From positions 282,569-346,568 of the forward strand of contig NZ_PPXC01000005.1 in NCBI RefSeq assembly GCF_002909445.1: 64,000 nucleotides of DNA. Direction: 5' to 3'. Both the position numbers and the translations under genes were made by a program. Shown here in pieces: positions 8,461-17,132 of the stretch (within the stretch, counting starts at the first letter, position 1; the number at the start of each line of letters is the position of its first letter). Under the pieces are notes generated by a model that did not search any database, had not been told where the DNA came from, and worked only from the letters and a program-made list of their open reading frames with translations. This stretch comes from Arthrobacter glacialis (lineage in GTDB: Bacteria; Actinomycetota; Actinomycetes; Actinomycetales; Micrococcaceae).

Positions 8461-9033
8461 GTACCAAAGCTATCAAGTTAACCCGCCCAAATGGCCCGTA
8501 CCGGCCCATTTGCCACGCGTCACGGTGCGCGGCAAGTGGTGGAAAAGGTGCTCAAAAGTGGGCGAAGACACCCTTGTTATACCCTGACAATCCAGTTTGA
8601 TTGCCTAAGGTCACAAAGCCATAACGCTTGCCTCGTCCCGGCAGGGCGCGCGGACGGTAGCAATGGAGGGTCGTCCGGTGCCCTAAAGCGGCGATTATTG
8701 CGCTGATAGTGAAAGTGTCTTTGTTAGCGTTGAAGACGAACCAGTACACCGACAAGCCTGCGGGCAACTGCTCACACTTTCGCAAAATACTTGCGAAAAA
8801 TGATGCAGCCAGACTCAGGCGCTCGAACTGGCGGTAGGGATAGCTTCCCGTTCTCCGCACATTGAATGCGGAACCGTCTTTCCTTGCTGCTCCGGCCGGA
8901 GCATGCGTGGAAGCGAAGAGTTTGACGCGTAACAACGCCTGCAGCACGAGAACACCAATTGCGGCGCTGAAACCACCGAAGACGAGCGAAAGCTGAGCCG
9001 TTCGGGGCGGAGCGCTGCGTAGATGGGTACTAC
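8461..9033. other. 573-base region upstream of the betaine transporter
   Basis: No convincing gene. It holds a perfect dyad TTTCGCAA-N5-TTGCGAAA (8778-8798), a 16-base palindrome TGCTCCGGCCGGAGCA (8888-8903) and a small inverted repeat CCGCA/TGCGG near 8856-8872. These could be operators or hairpins acting on the transporter starting at 9034, or on xth in the other direction. I looked for a c-di-AMP (ydaO-type) riboswitch, which would fit an osmolyte transporter, and did not recognise one. Confidence 0.5.
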
Positions 9034-10371
9034 GTGTCCGAAGCAACACACAACGCAAGTCATCAAGAATCAACAACACAGGACGGCACCGAGGCAGAAA
9101 ACGCCCTGAGCGTGCGCAACGTCTACAAGGTGTTCGGTAAGCGGCCAGCCGAAGTCATCAAACGCCTGAAGTCGGGCAAGAAGCGTGCCGAACTCACGGC
9201 GCTGGGCACAGCCGCCGTCATCGACGCCAGTTTTGACGTCAAAAAGGGCGAGATCTTCGTGGTCATGGGCCTTTCCGGCTCTGGAAAATCCACCTTGATC
9301 CGCACTCTGAACGGGCTGTGGGCACCCACCCAAGGTTCCGTGGTGGTTGGTGGAACAGACATTTCCGCCATCAGTGACAAGGAACTGCGCAAGGTCCGCC
9401 AAGAGAAGATCTCCATGGTCTTCCAGCATTTTGCCCTGCTCCCGCACCGCACAGTGCTGGAAAACGCCGCCTACGCGTTGGAAATTCAGGGCGTTGCCAA
9501 GGCAGAGCGCACAGCCCGGGCCGAGAAGGTTTTGTCCATGGTGGGGCTTGGTGGATGGGGCGAAAAGTACCCCTCTGAGCTCTCCGGCGGCATGCAGCAG
9601 CGTGTGGGTTTGGCCCGCGCCCTGTGCGCCGAGACTGACATTCTGCTCATGGATGAGGCATTTTCCGCCCTTGACCCGCTGATCCGGCGCGAAATGCAGG
9701 AACAGCTGGTGGTATTGCAGGCTGAGCTTGGCAAGACCATTGTTTTCATTACCCACGACCTCAACGAGGCCATGTTCCTGGGCGATCGGATCGCCGTCAT
9801 GCGCGACGGCGAGATCGTCCAGATTGGCACCCCGGATGAGATCCTGACCAATCCGGCCAACGACTATGTGGCCCAATTTGTGCAGGACGTGGACAGGACC
9901 CGTGTCCTGACTGCCGGTGTCGTCATGGAACCGCCGCTGGCTGTTGTCACGATTTCCGGCGGCCCCCGCAACGCCTTGCGAACCATGCGCGACCTGCAGG
10001 TTTCGGCGGCCTTTGTGGTGGACCGGCGCCGCAAATATCAGGGGATTGTCCGCGACCGCGATGTCATGGCACAGGTGGAAAAGCGTGCCACCGACTTGGC
10101 CGCCGTGGTGCGCAACGGCATTGAACCCGTCAGCCCCGAGACCGCCCTGAACGATTTGTTTGGCCGCGCCGTTGAGAGTCCCATTCCGCTGCCTGTGGTG
10201 GACGACGACGGCCGCCTGGTGGGTGCCCTGCCCCGGGTAACGCTGCTGGCGGCGTTGGGCAATGTGCCCTCAACAACGGGCGAATTCCCTGTGGTTGAGG
10301 TGGCTGTTGCGCCCATCCCGGAACAAATGGTGACGGCCGCTTTGGCTCAGTATGAAGGAGTGGCAAAATGA
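9034..10371 (+). CDS. Glycine betaine/proline ABC transporter ATP-binding protein
   Basis: Cytoplasmic ATPase of an osmoprotectant importer (OpuAA/ProV type), 445 aa. An N-terminal family helix precedes Walker A GLSGSGKST (about 79-87). The signature LSGGMQQRVGLARAL and Walker B LLMDEAFSALDP follow, and a C-terminal half with tandem CBS domains (about 300-410) probably senses ionic strength or a nucleotide. The start is GTG 9034; no clear Shine-Dalgarno is visible, so the true start could differ slightly. The stop overlaps the permease start by ATGA. Together with 10368-12186 it forms a complete three-gene uptake system for compatible solutes. Confidence 0.93.
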   Translation: MSEATHNASHQESTTQDGTEAENALSVRNVYKVFGKRPAEVIKRLKSGKKRAELTALGTAAVIDASFDVKKGEIFVVMGLSGSGKSTLIRTLNGLWAPTQGSVVVGGTDISAISDKELRKVRQEKISMVFQHFALLPHRTVLENAAYALEIQGVAKAERTARAEKVLSMVGLGGWGEKYPSELSGGMQQRVGLARALCAETDILLMDEAFSALDPLIRREMQEQLVVLQAELGKTIVFITHDLNEAMFLGDRIAVMRDGEIVQIGTPDEILTNPANDYVAQFVQDVDRTRVLTAGVVMEPPLAVVTISGGPRNALRTMRDLQVSAAFVVDRRRKYQGIVRDRDVMAQVEKRATDLAAVVRNGIEPVSPETALNDLFGRAVESPIPLPVVDDDGRLVGALPRVTLLAALGNVPSTTGEFPVVEVAVAPIPEQMVTAALAQYEGVAK

Positions 10372-11222
10372 CCCCCGATTTTCGGATTCCCCTGGGCGAC
10401 TGGGTTGAGGTTGGCCTGGACTGGCTGACAACATCGCTGGAGGGCTTCTTCGCCCTAATTCGCAGTATTTTGGTTGGCGCCTATGACGGGCTTGAGTGGC
10501 TGCTTGCCGCACCGCCCTACTGGGCAGTCATTGTTGTTTTTGCCGCCATAGCCTGGTGGGCCAGTGGTTGGAAGCTCGGCGTGGGCACCATTGTGGGCTT
10601 TGCTGTGATTGTTGGCGTGGACCAATGGTCAAATGCTATGGATTCTTTGGCCCTGGTCATCATCGCAACCGTGGTGGCAGTGGCCATCAGTGTTCCGTTG
10701 GGCATTTGGGCGGCCAGCTCCCTGCGGGTGTCGGCGATTGTGCGGCCCATTATGGACTTCATGCAAACCATGCCCGCCATGGTTTACCTGATCCCGGCAC
10801 TGGTCATGTTCCGGGTTGGCGTGGTGCCGGGCATCGTCGCCACCATCATCTTCTCCATGGCACCAGGTGTCCGCCTCACTGAGCTGGGCATCCGTGGCGT
10901 GGACAAGGAAGTGGTTGAAGCAGGGCATGCTTTCGGTTCCAGCCCAGGACGCATCCTGCGCCAAATCCAGCTTCCCTTGGCCCGGCCCACCATCATGGCT
11001 GGCGTCAACCAGGTCATCATGCTCTCACTGTCCATGGTGGTCATTGCCGGCATGGTCGGTGCCGGCGGCTTGGGTGGAGACGTTGTTGCCAGCCTGAGTC
11101 GCATCGATGCGGGACTGGGCTTCGAAGCCGGCATCGCCGTCGTGATTCTGGCCATCTTCCTTGACCGGGTCACAGCCAGTTTCGGCAAGAGCAAGACCCG
11201 CTCCAGCACCAAAGCCGCCTAA
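10368..11222 (+). CDS. Glycine betaine/proline ABC transporter permease
   Basis: Inner-membrane subunit, 284 aa, of the ProW/OpuAB family. It has a long N-terminal segment, then several membrane helices and the EAA-like coupling loop EVVEAGHAFGSSPGRILRQI. Overlap of 4 bases with the ATPase gene implies coupling. The binding protein follows after 73 bases. The family transports glycine betaine, proline betaine or related osmolytes; which one is not visible here. Confidence 0.93.
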   Translation: MTPDFRIPLGDWVEVGLDWLTTSLEGFFALIRSILVGAYDGLEWLLAAPPYWAVIVVFAAIAWWASGWKLGVGTIVGFAVIVGVDQWSNAMDSLALVIIATVVAVAISVPLGIWAASSLRVSAIVRPIMDFMQTMPAMVYLIPALVMFRVGVVPGIVATIIFSMAPGVRLTELGIRGVDKEVVEAGHAFGSSPGRILRQIQLPLARPTIMAGVNQVIMLSLSMVVIAGMVGAGGLGGDVVASLSRIDAGLGFEAGIAVVILAIFLDRVTASFGKSKTRSSTKAA

Positions 11223-11295
11223 CTGCGGCCACAAGAGTTTTACAAACCAATCGCGGCAGCAATGTGTTTAGCGCTGCCAATGAAAGGAATGAACA

Positions 11296-12186
11296 ATGAA
11301 CAAGAAATTTATGGGGTTTGCCGCCATCGCGGCAACACTGGCCTTAGGTCTGAGTGCGTGTGGATCGGGCGCTGAGGCGGCCACCGTGGAGAACGGTGAC
11401 AAGAAGGATGTCTCCATTGCCGTCTTCAACGGCTGGGATGAAGGCATCGCGGCCTCGGAGCTGTGGAAAGTGATTTTGGATCAGAAGGGCTACGACGTCA
11501 CCTTGCAAAGCGCCGACGTCGCACCCGTGTTCTCTGGCCTCTCCACCGGCGACTACGATCTGACGCTGGACACCTGGCTGCCTGTCACCCACGCCGACCT
11601 GCTGGAGGAATACGGCGAGAAGATCACCGAACTAGGGCAGTGGAATGACGAAGCATCGCTGACCATTGCCGTCAACGAAGACGCACCCATCAGCTCCCTC
11701 GACGAACTTGCGGCCAACGCAGACAAATTTGGCAACAAGATCATTGGCATTGAGCCCGCAGCCGGCCTGACCAAGGTCACCACCGAGGAAGTCATCCCCG
11801 GCTACGGCCTGGACAAAATGGAGTACATCACCTCATCCACTCCGGCCATGCTCTCCGAACTGAAAACGGCCACCAGCAAGGGTGAAAACATTGTAGTCAC
11901 CCTGTGGCGTCCGCACTGGGCCTACGACGCCTTCCCTGTGAAGGATTTGAAGGACCCCAAGGGCGCACTGGGGGAGGCTGAAGGTATCTACGGTTACTCC
12001 CGTCTGGACTTCGACACGGACTACCCGGTTCTTGACGGTTGGTTGAAGAACTTCAAGATGGACTCGGAGACGCTGTATTCATTGGAGAACGCCATGTTCA
12101 ACGGCACCGACACCAAGGATTACACGCCGATCATTCAGAAGTGGATCAGCGAGAACCAAGACTACGTTGACTCACTGACCGCATAG
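11296..12186 (+). CDS. Glycine betaine-binding lipoprotein, OpuAC/ProX type
   Basis: Extracytoplasmic substrate-binding protein, 296 aa, of the betaine ABC system. The signal peptide ends in lipobox LSAC (Cys22). The mature protein carries the OpuAC fold with aromatic-rich ligand blocks (FNGWDEGIAASELW; TLDTWLPVTHADLLEEY; TLWRPHWAYDAFPVK); Trp residues of this kind form the quaternary-ammonium cage in the family. AAAGGAAT precedes ATG 11296. It is the last gene of the operon and converges with nadE, whose stop is 21 bases away. Confidence 0.93.
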   Translation: MNKKFMGFAAIAATLALGLSACGSGAEAATVENGDKKDVSIAVFNGWDEGIAASELWKVILDQKGYDVTLQSADVAPVFSGLSTGDYDLTLDTWLPVTHADLLEEYGEKITELGQWNDEASLTIAVNEDAPISSLDELAANADKFGNKIIGIEPAAGLTKVTTEEVIPGYGLDKMEYITSSTPAMLSELKTATSKGENIVVTLWRPHWAYDAFPVKDLKDPKGALGEAEGIYGYSRLDFDTDYPVLDGWLKNFKMDSETLYSLENAMFNGTDTKDYTPIIQKWISENQDYVDSLTA

Positions 12187-12206
12187 CGGCCAGCTGGCGC
12201 TACGAG

Positions 12207-13028
12207 CTATTTCCACCAGGAGTCAAGAAGTGTCACAGGCGTAGTGCGCTTGTGGCGGGACTGGCGGAAACGGCGCTCGATCGACTCGGCGGCTGCCTCG
12301 GGGATGTCTTTTCCCTCGAGGTAGTCGTCGATTTCGTCATAAGTGATCCCCAGCTCGTCTTCGTCGGTACGGCCCGGGCGGCCGTCCAGCAGATCGGCCG
12401 TGGGGACCTTGTTGTACAACTGTTCCGGGGCGCCCAACTCGTGTAGCAGGGCCCGGTTCTGGCGCTTGTTCAGGGTGAACAGCGGCAGGATGTCCGCCCC
12501 GCCGTCGCCGAATTTGGTGAAAAATCCGGTGACGGATTCAGCAGCATGATCTGTGCCAATGACCAGCAGGTTGTCGTGGCCTGCCAAGGCGTACTGGGCG
12601 ATCATTCGGGAACGGGCCTTGATGTTGCCCTTATTGAAGTCAGAGACATCCTCTGTGGCGGTCTTGGCGAACTCAGCCTCAAAGCCGTCCACAGCCGGGG
12701 CAATATTAAACGTCTGCGCCGTCTTGGGGTTGATGAATTCCAGTGCTCTTTGCGCGTCAGCTTCATCATGCTGAACACCGTACGGCAGCCGCACGGCAAT
12801 GAAATTGGCGTCGATGCCCTCCGCCGCCAGCTCCTCAACGGCCAATTGCGCCAAACGGCCGGCCAAGGTGGAATCCAGCCCGCCACTGATGCCCAACACA
12901 AAACCCTTGGTGCCCGTGGCCTTGAGGTAATCCTTCAGGAACGTCACCCGCCGTGTGATTTCCGACTGGGGGTCGATGACCGCCTGGACGCCAAGTTCGC
13001 CAATGATCTGTGCCTGTAGTTCGCGCAT
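12207..13028 (-). CDS. nadE: Ammonia-dependent NAD+ synthetase
   Basis: Last step of NAD biosynthesis: amidation of nicotinic acid adenine dinucleotide, 273 aa. The PP-loop SGGLDST (48-54) and the ATP/NaAD-binding blocks [19 protein letters not shown] and [10 protein letters not shown] are present. It lacks a glutaminase domain, so it uses free ammonia. I chose ATG 13028 over an upstream TTG because the family starts MRELQ-like. In addition a minus-strand -10 TACGCT (13040-13035) lies exactly 6 bases before it, giving a leaderless mRNA. Confidence 0.95.
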   Translation of the reverse strand: MRELQAQIIGELGVQAVIDPQSEITRRVTFLKDYLKATGTKGFVLGISGGLDSTLAGRLAQLAVEELAAEGIDANFIAVRLPYGVQHDEADAQRALEFINPKTAQTFNIAPAVDGFEAEFAKTATEDVSDFNKGNIKARSRMIAQYALAGHDNLLVIGTDHAAESVTGFFTKFGDGGADILPLFTLNKRQNRALLHELGAPEQLYNKVPTADLLDGRPGRTDEDELGITYDEIDDYLEGKDIPEAAAESIERRFRQSRHKRTTPVTLLDSWWK

Positions 13029-13034
13029 GTGACT

Positions 13035-13040
13035 AGCGTA
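13035..13040 (-). promoter_or_regulatory. Leaderless -10 box of nadE
   Basis: On the minus strand TACGCT is followed by six bases and then the nadE ATG (13028). The transcription start would coincide with the start codon; no Shine-Dalgarno is present. Confidence 0.6.
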
Positions 13041-13097
13041 GCGTGCGCGTATTTCGGCGGTGTTGCGTGCGCGCAATTACAGTGACGCCGACGCCGC

Positions 13098-13592
13098 TCA
13101 GAACACCAACCCGTGCTTCTCCACGAGCGGCATGGTCCCCTCGAAATCCAACTCGCATCCGTACGCAGCGGCAATCGGGGTGAGCGTCTCAGGGTCGTAT
13201 TCACCACCGGGCTCGCCGAGCCGCCGGAAAAGCTTCTCAAGTCCGCCCGGTGAGATGATCTCGAGCACGCGGAGGGTGTCGTCGCCGGCGTTCCAGAACG
13301 TGTGCCAGCGTCCTCGCGGTTTCGACACAAGGTCGCCGACGGTCGCGGTGATCTCCACCCCGTCTTCGATCACTCCAAGCGTGCCGTCGAGTACAAAGGT
13401 GTACTCATCCTCTCGGCTGTGCCGATGCAGCGGTGCGGCGAGGACCCGCGGCGCCAGCACGTGTTCGACCATCGTGACAAGCCCGCCCGACGCGGCACTT
13501 TCCAGGAGGTACCGATCAAGCAACCCGGGTTCGCCGGTGACGTCGCCCTCTCCGGCGCGAAGCACGTGAGGGCCGGGAGCTGGTGTAGTCAT
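13098..13592 (-). CDS. Cupin-domain protein
   Basis: A 164-aa single-domain beta-barrel protein. The two cupin motifs are visible: PLHRHSREDEYTFVLDG (motif 1, with two His and a Glu as metal ligands) and the second block around RWHTFWNAGDDTLRVLEIISPGG (second-motif His). Function is open; family members bind metals and may be isomerases, dioxygenases or sugar-binding regulators. A leaderless promoter (TAAAGT, 7 bases, ATG 13592) fits this start. The gene lies 69 bases upstream of nadE on the same strand, which has its own promoter. Confidence 0.85.
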   Translation of the reverse strand: MTTPAPGPHVLRAGEGDVTGEPGLLDRYLLESAASGGLVTMVEHVLAPRVLAAPLHRHSREDEYTFVLDGTLGVIEDGVEITATVGDLVSKPRGRWHTFWNAGDDTLRVLEIISPGGLEKLFRRLGEPGGEYDPETLTPIAAAYGCELDFEGTMPLVEKHGLVF

Positions 13593-13599
13593 GACTCAG

Positions 13600-13605
13600 A
13601 CTTTA
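13600..13605 (-). promoter_or_regulatory. Leaderless -10 box of the cupin gene
   Basis: Minus-strand TAAAGT (13605-13600) is followed by seven bases and ATG 13592, with no ribosome-binding site, as in leaderless actinobacterial genes. Confidence 0.55.
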
Positions 13606-13775
13606 CGCCCACAAATCCGGCTCCGGAATAGCCGAAACAGGGCAAATTGCACCATCCGCCTAGGTCCAATGCTGAGGCCCGCGAACGCATTTTGGCTGAC
13701 GTTTCGGGCGGCTGCCAGTTGCGCCCAAGCGTGCGTTCGGTGCCAGCGTGTACAGCTTGCCCAAACAGCCCCCGG

Positions 13776-13781
13776 TAGAAT
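13776..13781 (+). promoter_or_regulatory. Leaderless -10 box of pyrE
   Basis: TAGAAT is followed by seven bases (AGTTGCC is not a Shine-Dalgarno) and then ATG 13789, so the mRNA probably begins at or within a base or two of the start codon. Confidence 0.65.
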
Positions 13782-13788
13782 AGTTGCC

Positions 13789-14355
13789 ATGACACAGACT
13801 CTCGCTGCCGATCGTGCCCGCCTGCTCGAACTCGTCAAGGAACTGGCCGTTGTTCACGGCAAAGTGATCTTGTCGTCGGGCAAGGAAGCCGACTACTACA
13901 TTGACCTGCGCCGCATCACCCTCCACCACGAGGCTTCCCGTTTGGCTGGCCGCGTCATGCTGGCGATGCTGGATGACGCCGGCATCGAGTTTGAAAATGC
14001 CGGCGGCCTGACCATGGGCGCCGACCCCGTCGGCACAGCCCTCATGCACGCAGCTGGCGACGCTGGCCGCGCCATTGACGCCTTCGTGGTCCGCAAAGCC
14101 CAGAAGTCCTACGGCATGGGCCGCCAGGTTGAAGGCCCCAGCGTTGACGGGCGCAACGTGGTAGTCCTCGAGGACACCTCCACCACGGGCGGCTCCGCCC
14201 TGACAGCCGTTGAAGGCGTACGCAAGGCAGGCGGCAACATCGTCGCCGTCGCCGTGATCGTTGACCGCGACACAGGCGCCAAGGAACGCATTGAAGCCGA
14301 AGCCGGGGTTCCGTACCTGTTCATCTTCGGCAAGGACGAGCTCGGCCTGGACTAA
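13789..14355 (+). CDS. pyrE: Orotate phosphoribosyltransferase
   Basis: De novo pyrimidine synthesis enzyme, 188 aa, that joins orotate and PRPP to give orotidine monophosphate. The phosphoribosyl motif is VVVLEDTSTTGGSAL, and the substrate loop region KAQKSYGMGRQVEG is present. The reading frame is open for 66 more codons upstream. The family length, the -10 box TAGAAT at 13776 and the conserved N terminus set the start at 13789. It stands alone, away from other pyr genes. Confidence 0.93.
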   Translation: MTQTLAADRARLLELVKELAVVHGKVILSSGKEADYYIDLRRITLHHEASRLAGRVMLAMLDDAGIEFENAGGLTMGADPVGTALMHAAGDAGRAIDAFVVRKAQKSYGMGRQVEGPSVDGRNVVVLEDTSTTGGSALTAVEGVRKAGGNIVAVAVIVDRDTGAKERIEAEAGVPYLFIFGKDELGLD

Positions 14356-14466
14356 GCCTTCCCACACGCTTCGGTGAGGCAACAGCGCAGGTGGCGGTCC
14401 GGCACCGAACCCAGCCCGTCCGGCAACCCGAACCGGCATCGAACATGAAGTTTGAAAGGATCCACG

Positions 14467-15087
14467 TTGGCCAAGCTTTACTTCCGTTACGGCGCCATGA
14501 ACTCGGGCAAGTCCACGGGCTTGTTGCAGGTGGCGTTCAATTATGAGGAGCGGGGACAACGGGTCCTGCTTGCCAAGCCTGGTGTTGACACCAAGGGTGC
14601 GGGGGAGATTGTGTCCCGGCTCGGCATGTCACGTGATGTGGACTTCCTGCTCCAGCCCGGAGACGACGCCCGCGCCCAATTTGCCGCCCATGCTGCTGGC
14701 GATGACCCCGAGGCGCTCGTGCAGCATGTGGATGTGGCACCCGTGGCGTGCCTGCTCATTGACGAGGCCCAATTCCTCACCCCACAGCAGGTCGATGACC
14801 TGTTCAGGATTGCAGTGGAGGACGGCGTGCCGGTTATTGCCTATGGCATTCGCACGGATTTCAAAACTCGTGCTTTCCCGGGAGCGGCACGCCTTTTTGA
14901 AATTGCGCATGCTCTGGAAGAGCTCAAGACCATCTGCCGCTGCGGCCGCAAGGCCATCTTCAACACCCGCCGCGTGGGGCAGGACGTGGTGTTCGACGGC
15001 GAGCAGGTAGCCATCGATGGTGCCGACGTTTGGTACGAGTCACTCTGCGGAAAGTGCTATTTGGAAGCGTCCGGCGGCAGGCTCTGA
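14467..15087 (+). CDS. tdk: Thymidine kinase
   Basis: Pyrimidine salvage kinase of the type II (TK1-like) family, 206 aa, phosphorylating thymidine. It has the P-loop GAMNSGKST (9-17), the Walker B/lasso region LLIDEAQF, and four zinc Cys residues arranged as CRC and CGKC in the C-terminal third. The start is TTG 14467 (MAKLYFRYG): GAAAGGA at 14454-14460 is correctly spaced, whereas the TTG at 14452 overlaps that ribosome site. A terminator follows at 15104-15147. Confidence 0.93.
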   Translation: MAKLYFRYGAMNSGKSTGLLQVAFNYEERGQRVLLAKPGVDTKGAGEIVSRLGMSRDVDFLLQPGDDARAQFAAHAAGDDPEALVQHVDVAPVACLLIDEAQFLTPQQVDDLFRIAVEDGVPVIAYGIRTDFKTRAFPGAARLFEIAHALEELKTICRCGRKAIFNTRRVGQDVVFDGEQVAIDGADVWYESLCGKCYLEASGGRL

Positions 15088-15103
15088 TCCTCAGTTGGCC
15101 AAA

Positions 15104-15147
15104 AAATCCTGGTGGACGTGCACATTGCTGTACGCCCACCAGGATTT
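15104..15147 (+). terminator. Terminator after thymidine kinase
   Basis: AAATCCTGGTGG (15104-15115) and CCACCAGGATTT (15136-15147) form a 12-bp perfect stem followed by CTTGTG and a short T run (15157-15160). A near-palindromic GTGCAC lies in the loop. Confidence 0.75.
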
Positions 15148-15281
15148 CTTGTGCACTTTTGAGTCAGCTGCTCACTTAGACCGCGTGGGCACTTGTCCCC
15201 ATCGCGTCGACTTGCGCTGACGCATAGGCTCGGGACATGGCGCGGCCTGTCGAGGCCGTGCGACTGAAGGAGATCACCCCC

Positions 15282-16157
15282 ATGTCAATGCAGCCGCCGT
15301 GGCCGGGCCAGCCCGTCGAGAATTCTGAGAACAACGCGCAGCTTGGGCAACCGGCGCAAAGTGGCTATCCGCAACCCGACAATCGTCAAAGCTACCCGCA
15401 GGGCCAACCCCATCCTGGTCAGTCGCAGCAGCCGGGCCAGTTCCCGCAAGGGGCAAACCCTTATGCGCAGCCATACTACGGAGCCCCTAGTGGCATGCCG
15501 CCATTGCCCAAGAAGAAGTCTGTGCTGCCTTGGATTCTTGTTGGTGGTGGGGTGGCGGTTATGGCCGTCACGATTGTTGTGGTGGTGTTGATCGCTGGCA
15601 TGTTTAGTGGAGGTAAATCAGCAAACGTGGTGGAGGCCACCACCACTTCCGCCTACTTCCAGTATCCAGAGGGCTGGATTCAAAACAGTCAAAACGTCAC
15701 CGTAATCAATGAGGACGGCAGCAAGCCCGCAGAGCGTTTCAGTGCCATCAACACCGAAAAGGATGCATCAGCCCTTTTTGTCTATGAGGCAGGAGCCCGT
15801 CCGGAGGGCGCCGTCACTCAGGAGAAAATTCACAAGGCAATTGACCAGGGCTTTGCGGCCCAGCTGGACGCCTCGCAGGATGAGCTCATCTACATGCGCG
15901 GCACCTCCGGCTTTGGCTGCGTGGGGGACTTTGCATACACCCAGGAACCTGCCACCGTCGAGCGAGATGGCATGTACGGCTACAGCTACGGGTATACGTG
16001 CCTGAGCTACAAGGGAGCCATTGAAGGCGAATACTTTGTTGCCTACGACAATTCAGGTGTTTCGCACAGGCTTACAGTAGAGGCCCTGGCTTCTGAATGG
16101 AACAACAACAAGCAGGCCTTGACGGCCATCATTGCTTCATTGAGGCCAGCAGCCTAA
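15282..16157 (+). CDS. Membrane-anchored protein with Pro/Gln-rich cytoplasmic tail
   Basis: A 291-aa protein: residues 1-78 are rich in Pro, Gln and Gly (low complexity), 81-108 are a single membrane helix, and about 110-291 are an extracytoplasmic domain with two widely spaced Cys (GFGCVGD and YTCLSYK) that may form a disulfide. ATG 15282 is chosen because AAGGAG lies 9 bases upstream; an in-frame upstream ATG lacks this. This layout (disordered tail, one helix, small outer domain) is frequent in actinobacterial envelope or stress proteins. Function unknown. Confidence 0.8.
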   Translation: MSMQPPWPGQPVENSENNAQLGQPAQSGYPQPDNRQSYPQGQPHPGQSQQPGQFPQGANPYAQPYYGAPSGMPPLPKKKSVLPWILVGGGVAVMAVTIVVVVLIAGMFSGGKSANVVEATTTSAYFQYPEGWIQNSQNVTVINEDGSKPAERFSAINTEKDASALFVYEAGARPEGAVTQEKIHKAIDQGFAAQLDASQDELIYMRGTSGFGCVGDFAYTQEPATVERDGMYGYSYGYTCLSYKGAIEGEYFVAYDNSGVSHRLTVEALASEWNNNKQALTAIIASLRPAA

Positions 16158-16223
16158 TCAGTCTGTGCGCGGCCGCCCAGCAACCATGTGAGGATGGGCG
16201 GCCACGTCAAGGTGGGGGAGGGG

Positions 16224-17018
16224 CTAAATCTCCGAGATGAGATCCGCCACGGAGTTCATGACCTGGTCCGGACGGAACGGGTACGCGTCAATGTGCTCGG
16301 GCTGGGTGATCCCGGTCAAAACCAGCACCGTGTGCAGCCCGGCCTCCATCCCCGCGATGATGTCCGTATCCATGCGGTCACCGATCATGGCTGTGGTTTC
16401 CGAGTGGGCCTCAATCCTATTCATCGCGGAGCGGAACATCATGGGGTTGGGCTTGCCCACAATGTACGGTTCCCGGCCTGTTGCCTTAGTGATCAAAGCA
16501 GCAACGGCGCCGGTGGCGGGCAGCGGACCCTCGCGGGACGGGCCGGTGGCGTCCGGGTTGGTGCAGATGAAGCGCGCACCATTGCCAATGAGGCGGATGG
16601 CCTGGGTGATGGCCTCGAACGAGTAGCTGCGGGTCTCACCCAACACCACATAGTCCGGGTTCTGGTCGGTGAGAATGAAGCCGGCCTCGTGCAGTGCCGT
16701 GGTCAATCCGGCCTCGCCAATGACGAAGGCGCGCCCGTGCGGCATCTGCGACTTCAAGAACTGGGCTGTAGCCAGGGCCGACGTCCACAGATTCTCTTCC
16801 GGAACTTCAAGCCCCGAGGCTTTCAACCGGGCGGCCAGATCCCGAGGGGTGAAAATGGAGTTGTTGGTCAGCACCAAAAAGCGCTTGGACGTGTCCACCC
16901 AACGCTGGATCAGCTCGGCTGCACCGGGGACTGCCTTATTTTCATGGACCAGCACGCCGTCCATGTCCGTGAGCCAGCACTCGATGTCTGCGGGCTGGCG
17001 ATTCTGCGCCTTGCTCAT
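16224..17018 (-). CDS. HAD-IIA family hydrolase (NagD-like phosphatase)
   Basis: Cytosolic phosphatase of the haloacid dehalogenase superfamily, 264 aa. Motif I reads LTDMDGVLVHE, motif II is in VLTNNS, and motif III/IV GDRMDTDI with GKPNP before it; the large C2 cap between them is characteristic of NagD/4-nitrophenylphosphatase-like proteins. AGGAGGAAC precedes ATG 17018. Natural substrate unclear (nucleotides or sugar phosphates in relatives). The gene converges with the membrane protein at 15282-16157 and is divergent from the methyltransferase at 17133. Confidence 0.92.
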   Translation of the reverse strand: MSKAQNRQPADIECWLTDMDGVLVHENKAVPGAAELIQRWVDTSKRFLVLTNNSIFTPRDLAARLKASGLEVPEENLWTSALATAQFLKSQMPHGRAFVIGEAGLTTALHEAGFILTDQNPDYVVLGETRSYSFEAITQAIRLIGNGARFICTNPDATGPSREGPLPATGAVAALITKATGREPYIVGKPNPMMFRSAMNRIEAHSETTAMIGDRMDTDIIAGMEAGLHTVLVLTGITQPEHIDAYPFRPDQVMNSVADLISEI

Positions 17019-17120
17019 AGTTCCTCCTGATGGGGGATGGATCTCTCTAGCACCAGTCTTGCAGATTCGCCCGTATACCGTGGAAACAGCGGCTGGGGAA
17101 TGCGCCGGCGGCGCAGCGGC

Positions 17121-17126
17121 TAAAGT
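17121..17126 (+). promoter_or_regulatory. Leaderless -10 box of the methyltransferase gene
   Basis: TAAAGT is followed by six bases and GTG 17133; no Shine-Dalgarno is present. Confidence 0.6.
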
Positions 17127-17132
17127 TAACCG

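Noticed and set aside
8461-9033. ydaO-type (c-di-AMP) riboswitch before an osmolyte transporter
   Set aside because: Searched for by eye; no recognisable conserved core.
8552-9079. 175-codon minus-strand frame upstream of the betaine transporter
   Set aside because: Overlaps the transporter start, no ribosome site, no recognisable domain; one hydrophobic stretch is not enough.
13591-13788. Upstream extension of pyrE
   Set aside because: Runs through the promoter; family length and the -10 box place the start at 13789.
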